A stretch of 64,000 nt of DNA from Panonychus citri (Eukaryota > Arthropoda > Arachnida > Trombidiformes > Tetranychidae). The notes below the pieces were generated by a model, which saw only the letters and a list, made by a program, of their open reading frames with translations, did not search any database and had not been told where the DNA came from. Location of the stretch: contig NW_026515406.1 of assembly GCF_014898815.1 (NCBI RefSeq), forward strand, positions 930,001-994,000. Direction: 5' to 3'. Every line of letters starts with the position of its first letter. Positions within the stretch are counted from its first letter, which is position 1. The translations under genes were made by a program, and so were the position numbers. This document shows positions 50,059 through 61,400 of this stretch, piece by piece.

Positions 50059-51774
50059 TTTGATTAACAATTAACTTCCGTTTTTCAATAATCTTATCTG
50101 TTAATCATCATTCTCATCGTCATCAAAATAATCATTCAATTAACTGATTAATTAGAGTAATTAATTTACTGGTAATTAATTGAATCATCTCTCTCTCTCT
50201 CTCAGTGTCTCTCACCTTTTCATGAAAACGAGTTAATTGTGAAAAAAGAAATCAATTAATTGTCAATTTTAAATTTATACACAATTAGTTTAACATCCTC
50301 ATCATTAAGAAAAGTTAATTAACTCTATTAATCTTTATCATTAATTTTTAACGTCCATTCCCACCGATTAATTAATTCATCACTAACTAAATTAATTATT
50401 TATCAGTATCGATAATGGTTAACTTTTTTCCCCCTCTTCGCAATTACAATTAACCAATTGATTAAGTTAATTTTGTTTCTTATTCAATATTTGATTTCTA
50501 AATCACTTATTATTATTATTATTATTACTTTTTAATTACTACTACTAATTATAATTACTAATTGTTGCGGGTAAATTATTAGACTTTAATATAAAAAAAA
50601 TTAGCGATTGGTTTTCCAGGGTAAATTTAATCAACATAATTAACTTAATCATTTCTGGTGATGATGATGATAATTTAATTAACTTAATTCACACTTTAAT
50701 TGTGTGGGTGTCGCTCTGCCCCTTTCCCTTAATCACATTATTAATTAACTTTAATAGTGTCTCTTAATTGTATTTTCCAGATTGGGATGAATGAAACAAT
50801 CTAGTTAATTGTATTCACTTCAATCATGAAAAAAATCAAAACTTTACTAATAATAATCAACTAATTGATTAACATTGTCACTAATGTTTATTGTAATTGT
50901 GAACAATCAAATGTTAAATCAGTTGAAAATTTTATTTAATTGATTTACACCTTTAAACTAAATCATATTGGTTTACTAATCTTGTATTACTATTTGTGAT
51001 AGTTAAATTATTTATACATCCATTGATTATTAAAATATAAATTGTAATAGTTAATCAATTGATTGACAATTAACAAGAAACAAAATGGATTTTATTTATT
51101 TGTTAATTGTAACGAAATCACTATCAATTATCATTGAATTAAAGAGGCCAAACAATTAAACTGATTCATATATACATAAAATACTTAATTTACAATTCAA
51201 AATGTCCATTTATTTACACAATTTAACCAACACAATTAACTAAATTGTTTAAACGATTGTCCATTTAGACTGTCAAATGGAAGCAAGAAAAAAAGATTAT
51301 TTTATCAAAAGCTGCTTAGTAAATATATTCTCATCTTAATTGTGATAATCAGGATATTAAATATTTATCTTCTAATCAGAGATTAAAATTTAATAAGCTA
51401 ATTAAAAGTTAATTAATCGCAATTAAGACCAAAGCACTTAGGAAATTATCCCTCGAGCTCCGAACGCCCTCTGTTGGCTCCGTTTCGATGAAAACATTTT
51501 CTCATTTTCTTTGAGAAAATTTTGATGAAAAAATTATTCTCATGTTCCAACATCTCCAATTGTATTAACAATTTATTAATTTATTTGATTCTTTTTGTTA
51601 TTGTTTCAATTTGTGGACTCTTTGGTCAATTTTTTCTTCAATTATTTGGACTCTTTGGTCTTTCCTGTTGGCTTTTCTCGCTTCTTTTTCGGTTCTCTCT
51701 TCTCCAAGTGACAATCCTATAAGATTTTTGTTTACCTTTTTTCTTTTCACATTTATTTTGTTTGTTTGCCGAAA
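50059..51774. other. Gene-free interval before the egalitarian-like gene
   Basis: AT-rich, with short (CT)n at 50190-50207 and (TTA)n near 50510-50527. No ORF with coding character or RNA gene. The last 200 bp should be the promoter and 5' UTR of the exonuclease-domain gene. Confidence 0.5.
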
Positions 51775-53966
51775 ATGAGTTTCCGAAGAGAAGCCGGTAA
51801 TCCATTTATACCTCGACGATCGTTTACAATCATGGACACTGAGAATTATATCCATGAGACTATTATGTACCTTATTTCCATTTTGGGTGGTGAAGAAAGT
51901 TGTTCCATGGAATTGACTAAGCTAACGGTTGAACTTTGTAAACGAGGTAATACTAAACCATTGAAAAAAATGGCCTCAGGTGATTCGATTGAGGAAAGAG
52001 TTTTAGCTTTTGCATGGCAACATCCTTCCATTTTTGATACCAATGAACGAATTATCAGCCTTCGACCAATGAAACCTGAAATTGATGATGAACTTGAGTG
52101 CAATTTGGAGGAGAGGTTAATCCAATTTCTTGTTTTCCGATGTAACCAGTATGGTCCTTGTCAAATTCCCATTTCCAAACTATTGGGAAACCTTCATCAA
52201 GCCGCTAGTGATATTAGATTTCATTTTCATAATAATGATTATTCACGATTTCACAATTTTCTACGTACTCGTGATGATATTTTCACCCTTATCGATTCCG
52301 AAACAGTTGCCTTAAAAACTGTTCTCGATAAGGCAAAACTTGAAAATAAATCTCTCTTAAAATGTGATGAATACTTTCTGGATGGACGAGTTCTTAATTG
52401 TACTAGAATGGTGGATACATTCAGTGAAGGAATTCAAATTGTCCGGGAAATTTTAGACACCAAAGATATTGTCGCAATAGACTGTGAAGGAGTCAATCTT
52501 GGTGCACCTAATGGATATATAACTTTAGGTAAATTTATCAATTCCATCTCTAAATTAGTACATAACTTGTCCAATATTAACATGGCCTAAATGTTTAATC
52601 TTTTCCACCTTTTATAATTTTCCCATATTTAGTTCAATTGGCCATAGTTGATGAATTACCAGAAAACCATACAGATGAAGATATTGCCAATTCGATTAAA
52701 ATTTATCTATTCGATGTCCAAGCCGATGTTGACCTGATGTATATTGCGTTAAAAAAGCTTCTGAAAGCAGAAAAGATAACGAAAATATTTCAAGGATGTT
52801 CAAGTGATGCAACCGCTTTGTATAATCGTTACAAGATAATTACTGCTTCCGTTTTTGATACAGTCATTGCTCATCGTCATCTTAATGAAGGAGCAAAATC
52901 AGATCTTTATTATCTTTATGAATATTATGTTGGCGAGGGAACCAATCGAATGAAAAAAGATATCAAGAAAAAGTACATCTTTAATCCTCGATTATGGACA
53001 ACAAGACCACTTACCGAGCTTTTAACTTATTATGCAGCGTTTGATGTTTACGCATTAATAAGAATCTATTATAAATTGAAGAATCAGATTGACGAGAAAA
53101 CTTACAAAGAGATTTGGGATAAAAGTTCAGCTACCGCTCAATCAGCCTACATACGAGCTTTACCTTTGTATGCCGCTTCATTGTATAATAAGGGTTACAC
53201 TTTAGCCCAAGTACACGCCGAGATTGGCTGGGAATTGGATAGTGACGATGAAAAATCTTTAGGTATCCATAAATCAAAATCTAGTAATAATTATAATGGC
53301 AAATCAAGATCCCGACAATACACAGTAAATGGTAAACCAAATTACCAAAACAATAAACACCCAAGAAACTTTAACCGACTCGGTGAAAGTGGTGGCAGTA
53401 GTGCAACAACAGTTAATCATCCTAATCGGAATACGCCTAATTTTGATAACAATAATGGTAACAACAATTATAGTGAATATTATAATGGAAATGCTTTATA
53501 TCGTAGTTCACATAATCAGTACCATCGTTCTAATCATTATTCTGGTAAAAGTTCCGTTCGATTTCAAAGACCAACGTTACCTCAGAATCACTCGAATCCT
53601 CAGCAACATCAAACAAATCATTATGATAACACACAACACTATCAACAACGAAACTATTATCAATACCAACAACCACAGTTTAAATATCAACAACCTTATC
53701 AAGGAAACTTTCAATATCAACACCAATATCAACCAAATGTCCAATATCAGCAACAATATCAATTTCAACAACCGCAACATCACCAATATCAGCAAAATCA
53801 AAATCAATATCAACAACCATCAACGCAAATCCCACATCAATCAAAGCAACACTACCACCACCAACCTCAACCACAACCACAACCGCAACTCCAACAACAA
53901 CAACAGCAAATGCATTTTCAATCTCGTAATCAGCAATTTAATACAAGACGAAATGTTCAAAATTAG
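51775..53966 (+). CDS. egl: Egalitarian/EXD1-like DEDD exonuclease-domain protein
   Basis: Exons 51775-52528 and 52633-53966, 695 residues; a start at 51766 would add three. Drosophila Egalitarian links localised mRNAs to BicD and dynein and contains a 3'-5' exonuclease-like fold. The N-terminal half (LISILGGEESCSMELTKL and a repeat-like FRCNQYGPCQIPISKLLG segment) resembles the winged-helix-like region of that family. The exonuclease core carries motif I D236-C-E238 (VAIDCEGVNLG), motif II D310 (KIFQGCSSDATALYNRY) and motif III D389 (YYAAFDVYAL), so the acidic residues appear retained. The final 220 residues are Gln-, Asn- and Tyr-rich (QYQQ repeats), prion-like in composition. EXD1, its piRNA-pathway relative, is the alternative identity. 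Confidence 0.78.
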
Positions 53967-56109
53967 ATACTCAAAAAAAGAGATGCAATAATCATTGTGA
54001 ATAATATAAAATATAGTTAATCACTAACGATATTTGATCAATACAATGATAATGATTAGTTGTATCAACGATTGTTGAGCAAAATTAATTTAACAAATTG
54101 ATTGTTGACATTGCACTAAAAAAAAAGTTTTCATTCAATTCTGAAATTGAAGTAACAATTAATAAATTGTCTTTCTTCTTCACTTGATTCTGATTAAATT
54201 ATTGTGATGATTTAATAGTCAACAAGATAATATTTTGATAATGTTTTTGATTCTTTAATTAATACAAATATTTAAATCTAACAATTAATTGATTGCGAGC
54301 TTTTCATTCCCTTGGATTTTCAATATTCTGACTGATTAAGTTTCAAATTAATTCTAATCCATTGAGATAATTTAGATTATTAATAATTGAAGATTCGATA
54401 ATTTGGAATAAATTTTTCGACTTTGAACATTCTGATTGATATCGAGAAATTGTGAAACTTAATTGCTCGATTAATTCGATGCTCGATTAGAACCATTCTC
54501 AGTTTGATTAATTGTTGATTAAAACCAATTCGATTGTTAATTATATTTAAATTCCCTTCTAAGGAAGACAATAGTTTCTCCAATGTTATCAGATGAAAAC
54601 GAAACGAATCAATGAACAATTAACTTCATTTTTCCGAAAACATTGCGAGTAATTAAAAGTTAAACACTATAAAAATTAATAATTACTATAAGTGACCTAA
54701 TATTTGAATTGAACATGAAAATTAAAATTCGTAAAAAAATTAGGTTATAATAATTATGAATGAATTTTGATAAATTCAATCAAGGAAATGTTTGTTTTGA
54801 TTTGAATGAAACGCGATTATCTTGATTTAACTGAACAATTAAACAAAGAATAAGAAAAACTATCATCATGATTAAACTTGATATTATTAATAATTTGTTG
54901 TTCTCTCTCAATCTATTGTTACATGTTAACAATTAAGGAAAGAAGAAAATAAAATGATCGTTAATTCATATTAGAGTTAATCACTGATTGTTAGTTAATT
55001 AGAATCGTTTTTCTCAAATTTTCTGAACGTCAATGATAATTTAAAATGTTCCACGTGAAGAGTGAGAGAGATGAAAAATAAATGATCATAATCATGATTA
55101 GAATGATTAAAAGCAAATCTTGCTGAACAATCAACTGTTGTGTGAAATTTAAGATAAATTTTCCCAACATTTACACGGAGGGTTAAGAGAGATGGTGGAA
55201 GATAATCGTGGAGAGAGAGGAAGAGAGAGAGAGAGTGAGAGAGTAACAAATGTTTTGTTTTTGCAATTATTAGGGTTTATTTTTGCATCACAATTCAGTA
55301 GGCAAAACTTTCACACAAAGTACAGTCTCGCAAATATTTTTCCTTGTTTTCAGTTTAACCTCTCTCACAATTTTCACTTGAAAACGTCTTTTCATCATCT
55401 CCTGTAAGTCTCTCCCTCTCTCTCTCTTTCTCTTTTACAACTATAAATATATAGTATATACATTATTGGATGATTATAATGATGACGAGGTTGTTGTTAT
55501 TGTTGTTGTTGTTGTAGGTGATGGTGTGGATGATGATTTCACTTCCTCTTGACAAAAAACTCTTTTTCCCTTAATCATCATTTGCCTCTCCTTTGCTTTC
55601 CAATCTTGAATTGAAATGGTTTCATATGGAATAGTAGTTCAAGTGAGATTAGTTTGATGACTAAATAGTTATCAAGAGGATGATTGTTATTGAAGGAAGA
55701 GGTGGTGTTCCTGGTGTAGGAGGAGGAGGAGGAGGTGATGATAATGATGACGATTTTCCATCCGTTGATATTTTCCAAAGTGGTGTTTGCAAAAATAATA
55801 TATAAAAAAAGAAAAGTGATTTTTTCTCTCTCACAAACATAATCGATTTTCACAATTAAAAGATATGAACTGTTTCTTTAGCAATATTTTGTTTACTTCG
55901 AAATCTTTGCTTTCATCATCATCTTCCTCTCGTTTCTCAATCTTTCCATTTATAGTAATATATTTCATCATTTAGATATAATATATACACACTCATATAT
56001 ACAAATATATATTCATACATGATTTTTTTTCCTCTTTACTTTAACATGTACCACAGATTAGGTGAAGTATTTTTTTTTCCTATTTTATACTTTTTCTTCA
56101 TCTCTCTTT
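53967..56109. other. Gene-free interval between the egalitarian-like and cytohesin genes
   Basis: Two convergent 3' ends. AT-rich, with a GA-rich stretch at 55190-55240, a (TTG)n run at about 55493-55515 and a (GGA)n run near 55717-55735. No supported gene. Confidence 0.5.
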
Positions 56110-56858
56110 CTAATGATATTGCGCTTTCTTTTTACGGGCAGCTAACATATCAAAATAAGGATTGTGACTAATACTCTGTCGTATACATTTAACCCAAATA
56201 TCTTTCTCCTCCTTGGTTGCGGTGGACATTCGGTAGACTGTGTGCCTACCCTCCATTACTCGTCCCTCACTATCCGTTTTACAGGCTTTGATTACTTCAT
56301 TTTGTCCAAGAGCTGAATATAATTCAAAACAATTGGGTTTCCCTCTGTCTTGAATCTCACGAACTTGAACATTTTCCAAAGGAATGATACCTCGAGGCTC
56401 TTTATCTGTTGTATATTCAAAATAGTAGAGACATTTATCATTTAAAATGAACCAACGACGTTTCCAGGTTTTATATCTTCCTCCTTGTTTCCAAAGCCAA
56501 CCTTTTGTTTAGATGATAGAATAAGAAAAAGAAATAGTAAAATGAAAAGAAATTAAAGCAAATTAAAATTAGGATGATAATTGGTGAGTTTATGGGAAAA
56601 ATATGAAAAGAGTATTGAAACATAGAGAAATATGTAGACAGACAGAGTTACATGATGGGAAGAAAGAAAAGAGTTGAAATAAAGAGTTTGGTAACGATGG
56701 AGAAAAAGAAAGAGAAGAAAAAGAGAAACAATAACAAAGGAAATAGAGTAAACGTCAGAATGGAAATGAGTTCAAGGTTAATATTGACAATAAATGTCAG
56801 ATGAAGAGTTTGAGTTGGTTAGAAAAAGAGAGGAATTATTTCAGGTCAATCACAAAAG

Positions 56859-56889
<31 letters not shown>

Positions 56890-57961
56890 GAAATAAAAAT
56901 TACACTATATTCAAGGTGAAAAGTAGTGTTTTCTTCCGCTTTCTCACCATAATCATCTTCATCATCATCAACTCTTCAAGAACCTGATCATCCAACAATC
57001 TATCTCAGCATGAAATATATCAACAACAAAACATCCGCATCTATCATTATCAGTTTTCCACTATAACCTAGATTCTGAAGTCTTGATTCTCTTTTCATTA
57101 AGAAATCGGAAAATAGTATAATATAGGAGAGAGAGAGAGAGGAAAAAAATAAATCAATTGATTACCTTCTTTATCTGGATTGAATACAACTGTATTCATG
57201 AGATCGTTGGCATCATTTTCTGGAATTTTGAATGGCTCTTGTTTTATACTCTCATATAGAGATATTAACAATTCTCTGGATAAATCTTTACCATTGTTGA
57301 TTCCTCGATTCATGGAGATAAAATTATCCACTGTGGGTTTTTCTTTGACATTTGGATTGTGAAGAGCAGTGTTTAACATGATTATAGCGAAACTAAGAAC
57401 ATAACAGGTATCAGAAGTTGAGAAAACACCAGGATTTTGTTGGCAATAACGAGCAGCAAATTTTTCCATCATACGATCAATCTTTTGAGCTTCTCCAGGT
57501 AATCTGAAACTCCAAAGAAATTGTCTCAATGCTTGGACCAGAAGTAGATTGGTAAAATCATGTAAGTTAATAAAAGCATCTAAAACTTTCAGGTTAAAAT
57601 CAACCTTTTCACCAAGATATTCACCAATGGAGGTTTTATTTAAACCTTCACCTTTAAAGAGAAACGAGGCAACATCTTCAGCAGTATTTTTAAGTAAACT
57701 ATTTTCAATAAGATATTCAATTCCTTTCTTTGGATCCATGTTGAACCTTTTTTTACCAATACACAGTTGCTTTTGTCGGGTGGTTATTTTAGCCTCATCT
57801 TGAGATTCAAGTTTAGCCATCTCAGATGTAACAACGGCGATCTCATCTTTCAACTGTTTGATTTCATTCAACAATTCAGCTTTACGACGTCGAATCCTTG
57901 CGAGTAATTGTTGTTCTGTTGGGGTTAAATCACTGGCACAATTTCCATTAGTTAATTGCAT
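56110..57961 (-). CDS. CYTH: Cytohesin ARF guanine-nucleotide exchange factor
   Basis: Activates ARF1/ARF6 at phosphoinositide-rich membranes; the Drosophila orthologue is steppke. Exons 57166-57961 and 56110-56501 on the minus strand total 1188 nt, 395 residues, against about 398 in human cytohesin-1. The N-terminal coiled coil (about 10-65) is followed by a Sec7 domain (about 70-255) with the catalytic glutamate E157 in FRLPGEAQKI. A PH domain (about 266-380) contains KQGGRYKTWKRRWFIL and YFEYTTDKEPRGIIPLENV. The polybasic tail is short (ARKKKAQYH). The PH loop encodes two glycines, the form known in vertebrates to prefer PtdIns(3,4,5)P3. Transcribed divergently from TOP2. Confidence 0.96.
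56502..57165 (-). other. Intron of the cytohesin gene
   Basis: 664 bp, donor GTAATC and acceptor AAAAG, with phase 1 on both sides. It contains a (GA)n tract at 56872-56892 and purine-rich DNA. No nested gene is seen. Confidence 0.75.
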
Positions 57962-58419
57962 GATTAAAAGAAAGTTGAATCCACTCTGACAAACTTGAGT
58001 CTGACAAACTCAAGATACTAAATTGAAATGTTTAATGTTGATCAGCTGTTAATGGAAAGAAAAATTCGAAACCAGATGGCGTAACTTTCGAATTTCTATC
58101 GACCAATCAGAGAGAAGAAAAACAAAACGTTCGATTTGAACTTGAGGATTAATTCAAATGTCAAACAGAAAAAAAAACTGTTAATTTTGTGTTACAATTT
58201 GTTTCAACATCGACAGTTAAATCTACCATTTTGTATTTTAATTTGGTTTAGTTTGATTCATAGTTGTGTTTTTTCTTTCACCTTTTCACTTTTTCAGTGT
58301 TTTAGTTTTTGTTTTAGTGTTTTTTATCAAATATAAAATTGTGAGCCGAATATTTTTTAAGAATTTTACGATCTTTTTACTTAGTACGGTTGCAAATTGT
58401 TAGACGATTTCAAAGCAAA
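57962..58419. promoter_or_regulatory. Compact divergent promoter region of cytohesin and TOP2
   Basis: Only 458 bp separate two divergent start codons, so both core promoters and 5' UTRs must fit here. No element is clear enough to name. The TOP2 start at 58420 has the context AGCAAAATGG. Confidence 0.6.
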
Positions 58420-61400
58420 ATGGATGTTAAAAGTTTGACTTCAAGTGGAGATCGACCTCCTCTTACTAGTAAATCTACTACTGAAAATAAACGTTTATCG
58501 GTTGAAAGGATTTATCAGAAAAAATCGCAATTGGAACATATTTTACTTCGCCCTGATACGTACATTGGTTCAGTTGAACCAGTTACTCAACAAATGTGGG
58601 TCTTTGATGATGAAAAAAATGAAATGATTCTTAAGGATATCACGTATGTTCCAGGTTTGTACAAAATTTTTGATGAAATTTTGGTCAATGCGGCTGATAA
58701 CAAACAAAGAGATAAATCAATGAACATGATTAAAATCGATATTGACCCATCGGAGAATATGATTCGTATCTGGAACAATGGTGCTGGTATTCCGGTTGCT
58801 TTTCATAAAAGTGAACAAATGTATGTTCCTTCTCTCATTTTTGGTCATCTCTTAACTTCATCCAACTTTAATGATTCTGAGAAAAAAGTTACCGGTGGTC
58901 GTAATGGTTATGGTGCTAAACTTTGTAACGTATTTTCAACAAAGTTTATTCTTGAAACTTCTTCCAAAGCTGATGGTAAATCATTCAAGCAAACATGGAC
59001 CGACAATATGACTAATGCTAATGAGGCTAAAATTAAAGATGCTGCATCAAGAGATTTTACCTCCGTTACCTTCTATCCAGATTTGAAAAAGTTTAAAATG
59101 ACAAAACTTGATTCCGATATTGTCTCACTTTTCAAAAGGCGAGCCTACGATGTTGCTGGGTCTTCAAAAGGCGTTAAAGTTGTTCTTAATGGAACCGAAC
59201 TTCCAGTTAAAAATTTTAAAGATTATGTCAACCAATATCTTAGAGGTAAGGTTGATGAGCAAGGTGGTCCACTTCAATGTGCTTACGAGGATGTAAGTGA
59301 TCGATGGCAAATTGCTGTTGCATCAAGCGATAAAGGCTTCCAACAAGTCAGCTTCGTGAATAGTATTGCTACAACTAAAGGTGGTCGTCATGTTGACCAT
59401 GTTAGCGATCTAATTTTATCGAAAGTATCCGAAGTAATCAAGAAAAAGAACAAAGGTGGTATCCAAGTTAAGCCTCATCAACTTAAACATCAACTTTGGG
59501 TATTCATTAACTGTCTTGTTGAAAATCCAACCTTTGATTCTCAAACTAAAGAGAACATGACCCTTCAGGTGAAAAGTTTTGGATCTAAGTGTGAACCATC
59601 TGAAAAGTTTTTCAATTCTGTTTTAAAAGTTGGTATCGTTGAGAATATTCTATCATGGGTTAAATTCAAAGCTCAAGAACAGCTTAATAAACAAGGTGTT
59701 AAATCCAAGCACACTCGCGTTCATGTTCCCAAACTGGAAGATGCTAATCTTGCTGGTGGACCAAGATCTATCGAGTGTACTCTTATTCTAACCGAAGGAG
59801 ACTCAGCCAAATCGTTGGTTGTTGCAGGTCTTGGTGTTATTGGTCGAGACAAGTACGGCGTTTTCCCATTGAGAGGTAAATTGTTGAACGTTCGTGAGGC
59901 TGCTCACACCCAAATCATGAAGAATGAGGAAATTCAAAATCTGATTAAAATTGTTGGCTTGGATTATCGAAAAAAGTACGAAAGAGAAGAAGATTTGCGT
60001 AGTCTTCGTTATGGTAAAATTATGATAATGACTGATCAGGATCACGATGGTTCTCATATCAAAGGTCTCCTAATCAACTTCGTTCATCACAATTGGCCGA
60101 ATCTATTAAAATTGCCTTTCTTGGAAGAGTTTATCACACCCATTTGTAAAGCCACCAAAGGGAGTAAAGTTGTATCTTTCTACTCCCTTCCCGAATTCGA
60201 GGAATGGAAAAACGAAACTCCAGATAATAAAAATTGGAAGATAAAATACTACAAAGGTTTGGGTACAAGTACTTCTAATGAAGCTAAGGAGTACTTTTCT
60301 GACCTAACTCGTCACAGAATTCGATTCAAATATGAAAGTAATCAAGATGATCAAGCGGTTGTTCTTGCTTTTAGTAAGAAAATGATTGAACAGCGAAAAG
60401 AATGGTTAACAAAAGCTATGCAAGAAAGAAAATCAAGACGTGAAGAAGGTCTTGGAGAAATTTATCTCTATCAAAAAGATACCAAGGTTGTAACTTACAG
60501 AGATTTCATCGACAAAGAACTTGTACTTTTCAGCAATGTTGATAACGAACGTTCTATTCCATCGATTATGGATGGTCTTAAACCTGGTCAACGTAAGGTT
60601 ATGTTCACTTGTTTCAAACGTAACATGAAGAATGAAACTAAAGTTGCCCAATTAGCTGGTACCGTTGGATCCGAATCAGCTTATCATCACGGTGAAGTTT
60701 CATTAATGTCAACCATTGTTGGCCTTGCTCACGATTTCGTTGGAAGTAACAACATTAATCTTTTACTTCCTCTTGGTCAATTTGGTACCCGATTACAAGG
60801 TGGTAAAGATGCTGCCAGTGCTCGTTATATCTTCACCAAATTGAGTCCTTTGGCCAGAAAAATCTTCTCTAAAATGGATGATCCACTCCTTAATTATCTT
60901 TACGATGACAATCAACGAGTCGAACCTGAATGGTATGCACCTATTCTCCCGATGGTATTGGTTAACGGTGCCGATGGTATTGGAACTGGATGGAGTACTA
61001 AGATTCCCAATTATAATCCAAGAGATATCGTTGCTAATTTGAGACGCTTGATAGCTGGTGAAGAAATAGTTCAAATGAAACCATGGTTTAAAGGTTATAA
61101 AGGTGTCATCGAGAAAATTGACTCACAACGATATGTCACCATGGGCGAAGTTTCAATAATTGGTGACGGAAAGATCGAAATCACTGAGCTTCCAATTCGT
61201 GTTTGGGTTCAAGCTTACAAAGAAAACATTCTTGATCCATTCCTTCATGGAAATGAAAAACAACCTACTTTTATCAACGATTACAAAGAATATCATACTG
61301 ATACCACTGTTCGATTCGTTGTAACCATGAGTCCCCAAAATCTTGCTGAAGCCGAGAAACAGGGTCTTCATAAAGTTTTTAAACTTCAAACAACCTTTAC

